Shown here piece by piece: positions 21,509-30,895 of a DNA stretch of 64,000 nt. A model generated the notes under the pieces. It ran no database searches. It worked only from the letters and a program-made list of their open reading frames with translations, and had not been told where the DNA came from. Each line of letters begins with the position of its first letter. Within the stretch, counting starts at the first letter, position 1. The position numbers and the translations under genes are program-made. This DNA is from Desulfosporosinus sp. Tol-M (GTDB lineage Bacteria > Bacillota > Desulfitobacteriia > Desulfitobacteriales > Desulfitobacteriaceae). The stretch spans positions 46,905-110,904 of the forward strand of contig JQID01000071.1 of NCBI GenBank assembly GCA_000770645.1, in the 5' to 3' direction.

Positions 21509-21680
21509 TTATCTTAACAATCCTCATCCTCCTTGTCAATCCAATAATCGAACATTAAATAATTATATACCTAAAACATTCGACCGTTTCTCTTCGTATT
21601 TGTTTGCCTTTTTTTGCCTTTACCGCCATCAAGGATACTATCTTCCCATAAATCCCACATACCGAGATCATTAATAAAAA

Positions 21681-21853
21681 GTGAACTCGTTCAGCTTAAG
21701 CTGAACATCGAGACTTCGGTGACGAAAGCCTCCAGTGGAGGCTTTCGCCGAAGCCGCACGACCCAAAAGGAACTCTTAGCGGCGAAGTCGGAGTCTACCC
21801 CCACCGAAGCAGGGTACGAAGGCCCCACTCCCACTTGTAGAAGTGGGAGTCTT
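21681..21853 (+). repeat. Miniature hairpin-rich element, copy 2
   Basis: Same gtgaactcgttcagcttaagctgaacatcg start (palindrome 21689-21706); inner hairpin cgaaagcctcc/ggaggctttcg (21723-21747); terminal ctcccactt-gtag-aagtgggag (21828-21849). Confidence 0.6.
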
Positions 21854-21970
21854 ACGATTGGATAAATAGTTAAGGGTAATTGCTTAGACGCTTATTATTA
21901 TCCCTCCCGCAGAAGGTGGGATAAACGGCATAAAAATCCCCCGGCCCACAAATATGGCAAGGGGTTTTCT

Positions 21971-23311
21971 TTAAGCGGTTTGATGTTGACGCTCAAGGTT
22001 TACAAACTTAGTAAATTCTTTAAGAAAGCCCAATTCAATGGTTCCTACCGGGCCATTTCGGTGTTTTGCAATTATTATCTCCGCAATGCCTTTTTTCTCA
22101 GAGTCATGATTATAATACTCATCCCGATAAATAAATGAAATCACATCCGCATCAGCTTCAATTGCCCCAGATTCTAACAAATCCGACATAACCGGCCGTT
22201 TGTTCTGGCGTTGCTCAACACCCCGGTTGAGTTGTGACAAAGCAACGACTGGGACTTTCAACTCCCGCGCAAGCCCTTTGAGGGTTCTGGACATTTGAGC
22301 CACCTCTTGCTGTCTGTTTTCTGTCCTTTTCCCATTACCAACTGACAATAACTGAAGATAATCAATAACGATCAAACCCAAATTATGTTCCACTTTTAGG
22401 CGGCGAGCTTTGGAACGAAGCTCGACCAGGTTTATCCCTACCGTATCATCGATAAAAATCGGAGCTTCCGAAAGAGGACCCACCGCTCGAGTCAGCTTCG
22501 GCCAATCCGTATCCAGTAATTCTCCGGTCCTTACACGCTGTTGATCGACCATTGCTTCCCCGCAAAGCATCCGTTGCACTAACTGCTCTTTAGACATTTC
22601 CAAGCTAAAAATGGCAACCGGAACCCTGGCACGTACTGCCGCATTTTGGGCCATGTTTAAAACCATGGCCGTTTTTCCCATGGATGGCCGTGCGGCAATG
22701 ATTACCAAATCCGAAGGCTGCCACCCGGATGTCATTCGGTCTAATTCCGTGAAAAAGGTGGGCACACCCGTAAGATTTCCTTTATTTGCATATAAATATT
22801 CAATTTTTTCAAACGTTTCCAGGAGAACGTCGCGAATAAAGCTAAATCCATCCTTTACGTGTCGACGTGAAATATCAAGGATCAGTTTTTCTGCTTCCTC
22901 CAGGAGAACACGTGCCTCTTCACCCGGCTCATAACCCCGCTCGAAGATACTGCTTGCCACACGAATAAGCTGACGAAGAAGAGCCTTTTCTGTCACTAGT
23001 TTAGAATAATATTCCACATTCGCCACTGAAGGGACAGATCGGGCGATCGCCGCGATTGTTGCCATCCCGCCTACCTGTTCCAGCCGTCCCTGCTGACGCA
23101 AAATCTCCGCAACACTGACTAAGTCAATAGGTTCTCCTTTCTCGAAGAGATCCCGAATTGCGGAAAAAATCAAACGGTGATTATCTCTGTAGAAGTCTTC
23201 CGGTTGAAGTATTTCAAAGACAGAACTTCCGACCTCCGGTTCGAGCATCATTGCCCCTAAGACCGCCTGTTCGGCCTCCAAATTCTGTGGTGGAACTTTT
23301 TGTAGTTCCAT
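21971..23311 (-). CDS. dnaB: Replicative DNA helicase DnaB
   Basis: PPQNLEAEQAVLGAMML, ARPSMGKTA and VIDYLQLL motifs. Confidence 0.98.
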   Translation of the reverse strand: MELQKVPPQNLEAEQAVLGAMMLEPEVGSSVFEILQPEDFYRDNHRLIFSAIRDLFEKGEPIDLVSVAEILRQQGRLEQVGGMATIAAIARSVPSVANVEYYSKLVTEKALLRQLIRVASSIFERGYEPGEEARVLLEEAEKLILDISRRHVKDGFSFIRDVLLETFEKIEYLYANKGNLTGVPTFFTELDRMTSGWQPSDLVIIAARPSMGKTAMVLNMAQNAAVRARVPVAIFSLEMSKEQLVQRMLCGEAMVDQQRVRTGELLDTDWPKLTRAVGPLSEAPIFIDDTVGINLVELRSKARRLKVEHNLGLIVIDYLQLLSVGNGKRTENRQQEVAQMSRTLKGLARELKVPVVALSQLNRGVEQRQNKRPVMSDLLESGAIEADADVISFIYRDEYYNHDSEKKGIAEIIIAKHRNGPVGTIELGFLKEFTKFVNLERQHQTA

Positions 23312-23356
23312 ATCCTCTCTCCTCCCGGTCGTACTCGCTCTTTAAAGCGCTGCTGC

Positions 23357-25270
23357 TTAAATCCTCAAGTGTTCAAATACGTGCTTCATTGCCTCTACTA
23401 TCGTACTAACCCCCACCACCTCGATACCACGCAAACTCTGTGGTATGTCGGCCATATTTTCCAGTGGAATTAATACTTTGCGAACTCCTGCCTGCTTTGC
23501 TCCAAAAATCTTTTCGCAAATGCCTCCAACGGGTTTTACCTTACCCTGAATGGAGATTTCTCCAGTAACGGCAACATCTTGAAGCAACGGTTTCCTTTTT
23601 AAGGCGCTATAAATAGCCAGCGTTGTGGCCAATCCCGCTGAAGGTCCGTCGATTTTTGCTCCGCCGATTACATTAACATGCACATCGTAATTACCTAAAT
23701 CTTCACCGGTCAGATCACGAATGACGGCGGTAGCATTAAATACAGCATCTCTCGCCATACTTCCAGCCGTTTCATTAAAACGAGACGTTCCTTTTCCATC
23801 CCGCTCAGAAAAGGTGATCGCCTCAATCTCCAACACTGAACCCAAAAATCCAGATACCCCCAGTCCCAAGATCCTTCCGATTTCTAAGCCGGGTTGGACT
23901 TTTCGAAAAATATAGGGACTAAGTCGAGCCGAGCGCAGAACTTCATAAACATAGTCACTTGTCACCTTAACGTTTTCTTGGTCCGGATTACGATACCTTG
24001 CCAAGCCGTAGGCATCGGTCAGAATACTATTTGCTTTCCGTCCTTCAATCGCGTATTCACTGATAATTTCAGGAACACTGTCCTCCAAGGTCACCTCAAG
24101 TTTTTGGGCGGCTTGACGTATTATGTGCTGAACATCTCCTGGTTCGAGAGGCTCAAAGAAAACTTCTGAGCAGCGGGAACGAAGGGCTGGACTAAGCTCT
24201 GCAGGGTCCCGTGTGGTGGCTCCGACGAGGACAAAATCAGCAGATGCACCCTCATCAAAGAGATTTTTGATCCACTGAGGAACCTGAGGGTCACTTGGAT
24301 CATAATACGAAGAATCGAAGTATACCCTCTTATCCTCGAGCACTTTAAGCAATTTATTTAAAAGCAAGGGATCCATTTCGCCTATTTCATCGATGAAGAG
24401 AATACCGCCGTGAGCCTCGCTCACCAGTCCCATTTTCGGTTCAGGTATGCCCATATCTGCCAAGTCGTGCTTCGCCCCTTGGTATATCGGGTCATGAACC
24501 GATCCCAAAAGGGGATTGGTTACATCCCTGGGATCCCATCTAAGAGTCGTGCCATTCACTTCGATAAACGGAGCCGCTTTAGCAAAGGGAGAATGGGGGT
24601 GGTTTTTAACCGCTTCTAAAGCGACCCGGGCTGCAGAAGTCTTCCCAACACCAGGCGGACCATACATCAAAATATGTTGAGGGTAGGGAGTAGCTAACTT
24701 GGCAAGTACGGCTTGCATCGCACTTTCCTGTCCTTTGATTTCTTCCACAGTCTGAGGACGCAAAACGTCAACCGCGGAACGCTTTAGCGATATGGTTTTC
24801 ATCTTTTCAAGAACGGCAAGCTTTTTGAGAGTTTGAGCATTTTCCGGTCCGGCCGTCTCTTGAATTACCTTAATCTTTATCTCTTTAACATACTCCTCGT
24901 GCCGTTCCTGCATCTTTTCAGCAACCACACGTTCCAGCCGTTCTTCCACAGAACGCCGGGCAATTAGTTCCGCGATCTGTTCCTCAATTTCATCTAAGAG
25001 CTGTGGAACTTCCTGCATCTTCGGAATCTTCCGGACAGTAGGATCATCAGCGACAATTTTGCATAATCCGGCAACTCGTTCAGCAAGTTGATCGGAACGC
25101 ATAAGTTTAAGCGCATCTAATTTACTGGCCTTTAATACCAGCTTGTCTGTTCCATAATAATTTGAAAGCAGTACATAGAGTGTTTCGACTTCTCGGCTCC
25201 ACTCTTCTTCATCGTATAACCGATCATTAGAATTTGGATGATTCAACCATTTCGTTAAAATCCCTTTCAT
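23357..25270 (-). CDS. lonC: Lon-family ATP-dependent protease LonC
   Basis: AAA Walker A GPPGVGKTS plus Lon protease GPSAGLA and GKVKPVGG catalytic Ser/Lys region; long N-terminal coiled region. Confidence 0.88.
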   Translation of the reverse strand: MKGILTKWLNHPNSNDRLYDEEEWSREVETLYVLLSNYYGTDKLVLKASKLDALKLMRSDQLAERVAGLCKIVADDPTVRKIPKMQEVPQLLDEIEEQIAELIARRSVEERLERVVAEKMQERHEEYVKEIKIKVIQETAGPENAQTLKKLAVLEKMKTISLKRSAVDVLRPQTVEEIKGQESAMQAVLAKLATPYPQHILMYGPPGVGKTSAARVALEAVKNHPHSPFAKAAPFIEVNGTTLRWDPRDVTNPLLGSVHDPIYQGAKHDLADMGIPEPKMGLVSEAHGGILFIDEIGEMDPLLLNKLLKVLEDKRVYFDSSYYDPSDPQVPQWIKNLFDEGASADFVLVGATTRDPAELSPALRSRCSEVFFEPLEPGDVQHIIRQAAQKLEVTLEDSVPEIISEYAIEGRKANSILTDAYGLARYRNPDQENVKVTSDYVYEVLRSARLSPYIFRKVQPGLEIGRILGLGVSGFLGSVLEIEAITFSERDGKGTSRFNETAGSMARDAVFNATAVIRDLTGEDLGNYDVHVNVIGGAKIDGPSAGLATTLAIYSALKRKPLLQDVAVTGEISIQGKVKPVGGICEKIFGAKQAGVRKVLIPLENMADIPQSLRGIEVVGVSTIVEAMKHVFEHLRI

Positions 25271-25283
25271 AAGGGGTCCCCTT

Positions 25284-25352
25284 TCGCGGTTCGCAATTCG
25301 CGGTTCGTGGTTCGTTGGTTCATAGTTCGATGGTTCATAGTTCGCAGTCCGA
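25284..25352. repeat. Degenerate GGTTCG/GGTTCATAGTTCG tandem repeat
   Basis: ttcgcggttcgcaattcgcggttcgtggttcgttggttcatagttcgatggttcatagttcg. Confidence 0.7.
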
Positions 25353-25403
25353 ATTCATCCCTGTTACGTTCAGCTAACTACAGAGCTCAATCTGAAGTAA
25401 GCC

Positions 25404-25850
25404 TTATATTGCAACAACATGCACCTGAAGCTTTGCGCTCACGTCAGGATGAATTTTTACATGGACTTCATAATTTCCCAGAGCTTTAATTGGTTCCCTT
25501 AACTCTAACTTTCGTTTATCCACATTAACCCCATGCTGGTTTTTTAAAACGTCAGCAATTTCCTTACTGGTTACTGAACCAAACAAGCGCCCGCCTTCAC
25601 CTGTCTTCGTCTTAACTTCAATCATTAGAGCATTAAGTTTACCTGCTAATTCAACGGCAGCTTCTTTTTCTTTCCCCTTTCGGAGATCTTCCAGGGCTTT
25701 CTTATGTTTGATATCCTGAATATTTCCAGCAGTTGCTTCAATCGCTAACTTTTTAGGAAAAAGAAAGTTTCGGGCATACCCATCAGCAACTTCAAAAACC
25801 TGTCCCTTTTTGCCCGTTCCTTTGACATCTGCTTGAAGAATAACCTTCAT
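25404..25850 (-). CDS. rplI: 50S ribosomal protein L9
   Basis: [36 protein letters not shown]. Confidence 0.98.
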   Translation of the reverse strand: MKVILQADVKGTGKKGQVFEVADGYARNFLFPKKLAIEATAGNIQDIKHKKALEDLRKGKEKEAAVELAGKLNALMIEVKTKTGEGGRLFGSVTSKEIADVLKNQHGVNVDKRKLELREPIKALGNYEVHVKIHPDVSAKLQVHVVAI

Positions 25851-25862
25851 CTGAATTCCTCC

Positions 25863-26807
25863 TTACGATTCTTCTGGTAGACGACGAAAATTAAAAACTA
25901 AGTCAAATAGTCCAAACAATATTAGACTGACGCCACTTAAGAAGAGATACATAAAGCTGGCTATAATTAATGCGAATTTCAAAAAGCGAGGAATTCTTGG
26001 CGATTGCAGCAAATACACTAACACAGAAATACCTAACACTAGTGTTAACGCCCCGTAAACAACCATTAAATTAATGCCTGCTCCACGAAGGACTGTCCAA
26101 GAAAATTGATCACCCAATAGATAGAGTGCAATACCTAACACTGCACCCCAAACCGCGTACCAAGGCAAGCGCCAACGCATGAACGGGATTCGTCCCTCAT
26201 TTTCATCAAACCAGATTCTCGCAATATAAAAAGCAAGTCCAAACTCGACTATTGCGACCAGCGCGGCTAAACCAGGAAGGATTAAAGCATAAATTTGAAT
26301 TCCTTGTTGCAGCATATCTCGAACCTGCACCTCAGTGATCCCTTGTTGTTGCATCACTGCCAATAATCCGGAAGCTTGATATTGTTGATATGCCGTATTA
26401 ATCATGTCACTCGCGGTTAAGGCACTAAACCCTTGCGCCATGAATGGAAGGGTGGGTATTGTCCCTAAAACTGCCGCCAACGCAGCACCCCAGAAGAAGA
26501 TCACACGCACCGGCCAATGCTTATGCCAACCCAGAACACATAATAAACCTGCCAGGGGAACGAGGCTCATCTGATTAAAGGCCGTTGCTCCAAAAACAAT
26601 CAAAGGTGCAACATAACCAATCAACAGAGACAGCGCAGCTATAGGCAACCCCCTTCGACGGCCGACCAAAAACACTGCTAGTAACATGAGCGCTCCCCAG
26701 ATAAAGCCCCAGGTTCCTAAAACGATTCCTAACCAGGGAAAGGTCAATAGGATAGCTCCCGCTAAATAGTTCACGGCCACTTCATCTCTTAAAAACATAT
26801 TCGCCAA
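25863..26807 (-). CDS. YybS-family DUF2232 membrane protein
   Basis: Multi-TM protein immediately downstream of the rpsR-ssb-rpsF region and upstream of rplI, the classic YybS position. Confidence 0.75.
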   Translation of the reverse strand: MANMFLRDEVAVNYLAGAILLTFPWLGIVLGTWGFIWGALMLLAVFLVGRRRGLPIAALSLLIGYVAPLIVFGATAFNQMSLVPLAGLLCVLGWHKHWPVRVIFFWGAALAAVLGTIPTLPFMAQGFSALTASDMINTAYQQYQASGLLAVMQQQGITEVQVRDMLQQGIQIYALILPGLAALVAIVEFGLAFYIARIWFDENEGRIPFMRWRLPWYAVWGAVLGIALYLLGDQFSWTVLRGAGINLMVVYGALTLVLGISVLVYLLQSPRIPRFLKFALIIASFMYLFLSGVSLILFGLFDLVFNFRRLPEES

Positions 26808-26812
26808 TTCTC

Positions 26813-27130
26813 CTATGCTTTGTCTTCAGGGACAAGATAGCTTAAAAGTAAGCTCAAATCTCCCCACTGCTTTTCAAGATTAATTTCATCAGTATTTTTT
26901 AATCCCTCAAGACGTTGTATAAGCATGCTATCCAGACGGGAAAAGTCAAAACCTAACCGCCTTGCAAGCAAATAACTTAAGCCAACAAGATCCGCCAACC
27001 CCTGAAGCATCTCATCCTCTGAACCACTCAGTGTCCCATGATAGATATGCCACTGTGCCTGAATTATATTTACCTTTAATTCATCAATAGCCCTTAAGCC
27101 CTTGACAACATCAACTTCATAATTTTCCAG
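26813..27130 (-). CDS. MazG-like family protein, probable CTG start
   Basis: Frame extends upstream of the ORF-track ATG as LENYEVDVVKGLRAIDELKVNIIQAQWHIYHGTLSGSEDEMLQGLADLVG; AGGAGGGGG RBS precedes CTG at 27130; no in-frame ATG/GTG/TTG in the extension. Confidence 0.65.
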   Translation of the reverse strand: MENYEVDVVKGLRAIDELKVNIIQAQWHIYHGTLSGSEDEMLQGLADLVGLSYLLARRLGFDFSRLDSMLIQRLEGLKNTDEINLEKQWGDLSLLLSYLVPEDKA

Positions 27131-27285
27131 GGTTGCCCCCTCCTAAAGTCCATTTTCTAAAAAGTGCGGCTGTCCCCATAAGACAAACTGCACTATCCAA
27201 TACAATTCGTGATAACCCTTCAAATCTCCTGCACTTCAGTCTTAAGAAAATTTAACCATACCTTATAAACTAATCCTGAAAATTG

Positions 27286-27309
27286 AATAGGGAGCTCTCG
27301 CTCCCTATT
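27286..27309 (-). terminator. Terminator downstream of rpsR
   Basis: aatagggag-ctctcg-ctccctatt perfect 9-bp stem. Confidence 0.75.
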
Positions 27310-27364
27310 TCTTATCCTGGCCTTCCTTGGTCATCGTTCTAACCTCGACCGTCCTGTTTGAGTC

Positions 27365-27410
27365 AGTGTCTGCAAGAAGGGTTAATACGTGCGGAGACAG
27401 TGTCTTCGCG
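27365..27410 (+). repeat. Dispersed repeat copy (CTGCAAGAAGGGTTAATACGTGCGRAGACAGTGTCTTCG)
   Basis: Near-identical sequence recurs at 61808-61880. Confidence 0.8.
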
Positions 27411-27438
27411 TGTGGGCGTCGGCCAAGTTTTCTAAACT

Positions 27439-27669
27439 TTACTCTACACTATATGGCAACAAGGCAATACTGCGAGCCCGTTTGATAGCTAATGTCACTT
27501 GTCGCTGATGCATAGCACAGTTTCCGGAAATACGACGCGGCAATATTTTGCCCCGTTCTGTAATATACTTGCGTACTTTATGTGTCTCTTTATAATCCAT
27601 AGACACAACTTTATCTACACAAAAACTGCATACCCGCTTACGTGGGCGACGTCCTCGTTCGCGCTTCAT
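27439..27669 (-). CDS. rpsR: 30S ribosomal protein S18
   Basis: [15 protein letters not shown]...[34 protein letters not shown]. Confidence 0.98.
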   Translation of the reverse strand: MKRERGRRPRKRVCSFCVDKVVSMDYKETHKVRKYITERGKILPRRISGNCAMHQRQVTLAIKRARSIALLPYSVE

Positions 27670-27690
27670 TCTAGTTCTCCCCTTCCCTTA

Positions 27691-28101
27691 TTAGAATGGG
27701 ATGTCATCATCCAAATTCACTTCATGTCCAAACGATCCTTTTCCACTTGAAGAGGGTGACCCTGTGCTCCCGTCCCCGCTGTCCTTCGGACTTAGGAAAC
27801 GTACATCTTCAGCAATAACTTCCGAAGTCCAACGCTTTTGGCCGTCCTTATCGTTGTATGTTCTGACTTGGATTCGTCCATCTACAGCTGCAAGTTTTCC
27901 TTTGGCAAGATAGTTGGCACAAAGTTCAGCAAGTTGCTTAAACGCTACACATGGTATGAAGTCCGTTTCCTTTTCACCTTGAGCGTTTTTAAATTTACGA
28001 TCAATGGCTAGCGTAAAATTTGTTACAGCAACACCACTCGGCGAGTAGCGTAACTCGGGGTCTCTAGTTAACCGGCCAATTAATACAACTCGATTTAACA
28101 T
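27691..28101 (-). CDS. ssb: Single-stranded DNA-binding protein
   Basis: MLNRVVLIGRLTRDPELRYSPSGVAVTNFTLAIDR and acidic DDDIPF tail. Confidence 0.98.
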   Translation of the reverse strand: MLNRVVLIGRLTRDPELRYSPSGVAVTNFTLAIDRKFKNAQGEKETDFIPCVAFKQLAELCANYLAKGKLAAVDGRIQVRTYNDKDGQKRWTSEVIAEDVRFLSPKDSGDGSTGSPSSSGKGSFGHEVNLDDDIPF

Positions 28102-28118
28102 GTGATCCCACCGTCCTA

Positions 28119-28406
28119 TTAATCATCTTTTCTAACCGTCAGGAAACGGATTACATCATCGGAAATTTTCATAACCCGTTCGATCTCCTGAGATGTACGA
28201 CCTTCACCTTCAAAGTTCATCAGGACGTATTGGCCTTCTTTGTAATCTTGAATTTCATAAGCCAAGCGACGTTTACCCCACTTGTCGACTGTTACGTTAT
28301 CGCCGCCATTACTGGTAACGAGACCACTTAAACGATCAACCAGTACTGTAGTCGCTTCCTCATCCAGATCCGGCCGGATGATATAAAGTATTTCATACGC
28401 TTTCAT
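28119..28406 (-). CDS. rpsF: 30S ribosomal protein S6
   Basis: MKAYEILYIIRPDLDEE; start at 28406 with upstream RBS. Confidence 0.97.
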   Translation of the reverse strand: MKAYEILYIIRPDLDEEATTVLVDRLSGLVTSNGGDNVTVDKWGKRRLAYEIQDYKEGQYVLMNFEGEGRTSQEIERVMKISDDVIRFLTVRKDD

Positions 28407-28510
28407 ATTTGCACCTCCCCTCGGACTAAACGGCCCCATCTTCTAATGGAGCGGGGATATTTAGATTACTAAGCAAAAATTATACCATTACATTTTCAGA
28501 AAAGCAACTT

Positions 28511-29611
28511 TTAAACGTTAAACCGGAAGTGAACAATGTCTCCGTCGCGCATAATATATTCTTTTCCTTCCAAGCGGACTAAACCTTTATCCCTGGCGCC
28601 AATCAACCCATTGTTGCCAACGAAATGCTTATACGCGACTACTTCAGCCCGAATAAATCCGTGTTCAAAATCTGTATGGATTACCCCTGCAGCTTGGGGA
28701 GCCTTAGTTGCTTGATGAATTGTCCAAGCTTTCACTTCCATAGGGCCTGCAGTAAAGAAGGTCATCAGACCCAGTAAATGAAAGGCTACCCGAATTAAAT
28801 GGTCTAATCCCGACTCTTCGAGCCCTAAGTCTTGTAAGAATACCTCTTTCTCGCCCTCTTCTAGTTCTGCAATTTCCGCTTCAATCTGGGCACAAACCAC
28901 AATGGCTTCGGCACCCTCTTCGGCCGCTATTGCCATTACTTGTTGGACATAGGGATTATCGGCAGCTGTGGAGAGGCTTTTTTCACCTACATTCGCAACA
29001 TAGAGCACTGGTTTTAGGGTCAAAAGCGAAAACCCCTTAAGAATCACTCTTTCCTCGTCCGTATAAGTCAAAAAACGGGCCCCTTTTCCCTGATTAAAGA
29101 CTTCCTTTAAACGTTCCAGAAGGGCCAATTCGCCTTGAGCCTTTTTACCCCCCGTCTTTAAGAGTTTAGACGAACGTTCTATTCGTTTCTCCACACTCTC
29201 CATGTCCGCTAAGACTAACTCAAGATCTATCGTCTCAATATCCCGTTTAGGGTTAACGTTGCCCTCGACATGGACCACATTCTCGTCTTCAAAGCAACGT
29301 ACAACATGCACAATGGCATCGACTTCCCTGATATGGGACAGGAATTTATTTCCTAATCCCTCTCCTTGGCTCGCTCCCTGAACAAGTCCGGCAATATCCA
29401 CAAACTCAACGGTTGCGGGAACAATCTTCTTGGGATGAACCATCTCAGCCAGTTTTTGCAAGCGGAAATCAGGTACTTCTACCATCCCCACATTTGGCTC
29501 AATCGTGCAGAATGGGTAATTTGCAGCTTCTGCGCCAGCTTGGGTAATCGCATTAAACAATGTTGACTTACCGACATTCGGTAAACCAACAATCCCTGCG
29601 TGTAATGTCAT
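28511..29611 (-). CDS. ychF: Redox-regulated ATPase YchF (Obg-like)
   Basis: [37 protein letters not shown]. Confidence 0.98.
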   Translation of the reverse strand: MTLHAGIVGLPNVGKSTLFNAITQAGAEAANYPFCTIEPNVGMVEVPDFRLQKLAEMVHPKKIVPATVEFVDIAGLVQGASQGEGLGNKFLSHIREVDAIVHVVRCFEDENVVHVEGNVNPKRDIETIDLELVLADMESVEKRIERSSKLLKTGGKKAQGELALLERLKEVFNQGKGARFLTYTDEERVILKGFSLLTLKPVLYVANVGEKSLSTAADNPYVQQVMAIAAEEGAEAIVVCAQIEAEIAELEEGEKEVFLQDLGLEESGLDHLIRVAFHLLGLMTFFTAGPMEVKAWTIHQATKAPQAAGVIHTDFEHGFIRAEVVAYKHFVGNNGLIGARDKGLVRLEGKEYIMRDGDIVHFRFNV

Positions 29612-29624
29612 GCTTTCCCTCCCC

Positions 29625-29819
29625 TTAATTTTCTTCGGCCCGCTGTAAAATTTCCTTTAAATTGCGTTCGAGTTTGATGCGGGGAATCCAGGCTTGGTGT
29701 TGACAACCTAAGCACTGTATTCGGAAGTCCATTCCCGTTCGCATCACTTTCCAATCTATACTTCCACAAGGATGCGGTTTGCGAAGGCGAACAATATCTC
29801 CTACCTTCAATGGAATCAT
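29625..29819 (-). CDS. DUF951 domain-containing protein
   Basis: VGDIVRLRKPHPCGSIDWKVMRTGMDFRIQCLGC; ATG at 29819. Confidence 0.9.
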   Translation of the reverse strand: MIPLKVGDIVRLRKPHPCGSIDWKVMRTGMDFRIQCLGCQHQAWIPRIKLERNLKEILQRAEEN

Positions 29820-29956
29820 CTGTTGACTCCCCCTACTCGATGTTCGAGGTTGAGATTCGAGATTCGAATACCAACATCTTACTTCTCTCGCACATCGCAT
29901 TTTTCACATTTAGCCTCTCGGTCGCTTCATCTGATAATTTAAGATGTCATCTATTC

Positions 29957-30865
29957 TTAGGTCTTACTTGTGGGGTCCATCGTTGTATCTTGCTCGTCTT
30001 TGAAGGAACCCTTCAGAGGGTCTACAATAATCCTTTGGACCTGTGGCGTACGAATTCCTTCTTTCAAAAACGCACTGTGAATTCTCCGACGCAGTTCACG
30101 TTCCAGACTCCACTGTTCATCGGGTTTTGTGAATGCTATAACCCGTAAAACGACATTGTACTCCCCGAACTGGGTTACCCCTTGGACTGTGGGAGCTTCA
30201 ATTATTTTTTCCCCAAACTCTACGCTTATTTCTTCACAAACAGTGTTCATCACTCCCATCGCTCGGTCAAGATCTTCGTCATAGGGAATCTGAATTTCAA
30301 CCTTGGCTAACATCTTTCCTCGGCTAAAGTTCGTAACTGCAGTAATGCTACCATTTGGAATAATATGGAGTTCCCCGCCCCATGCCCTTATATGTGTTGT
30401 CCGAATCCCAGTCTCTTCAATAGTACCAGTGAATTCCCCGGTTTTTACTAGTTCTCCGACCGAGAATTGATCCTCAAAAAGGATAAAAAAACCGCCAATG
30501 ACGTCTTTAACCAAACTCTGCGCACCAAAACCTAAGGCAACCCCCAAAACACTTGCCGAAGCCAGCAGCGCCCCGGTATCAAAGTTAAAAAGGCGTTTAA
30601 GGGTATGCATCACTACCGTAAAGGTAATTAAATAAAATAAAAAACTTCGGAGGAGCGAAAATATTGTATTTGCTTTACATTCATCCAAAAGATGTTTTCC
30701 CTTGCGGTCTACTAACATTCGCCTGAGCAGATAAATAAGTAATCCGTATGCAACACGTGCTACAATTAGGATAACAATGATATAAAGTACTGTATTTAAA
30801 GCAGCAAATCCAAATTTATGCCAATTGAAATTATTAATATTTTCTGGAATCCAAGAGACATTCAT
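29957..30865 (-). CDS. MscS-family mechanosensitive ion channel
   Basis: GVALGFGAQSLVKDVIGGFFILFEDQFSVGELV. Confidence 0.93.
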   Translation of the reverse strand: MNVSWIPENINNFNWHKFGFAALNTVLYIIVILIVARVAYGLLIYLLRRMLVDRKGKHLLDECKANTIFSLLRSFLFYLITFTVVMHTLKRLFNFDTGALLASASVLGVALGFGAQSLVKDVIGGFFILFEDQFSVGELVKTGEFTGTIEETGIRTTHIRAWGGELHIIPNGSITAVTNFSRGKMLAKVEIQIPYDEDLDRAMGVMNTVCEEISVEFGEKIIEAPTVQGVTQFGEYNVVLRVIAFTKPDEQWSLERELRRRIHSAFLKEGIRTPQVQRIIVDPLKGSFKDEQDTTMDPTSKT

Positions 30866-30895
30866 TTTCTAAATCTTCCTTTTCCGGACTATCCG

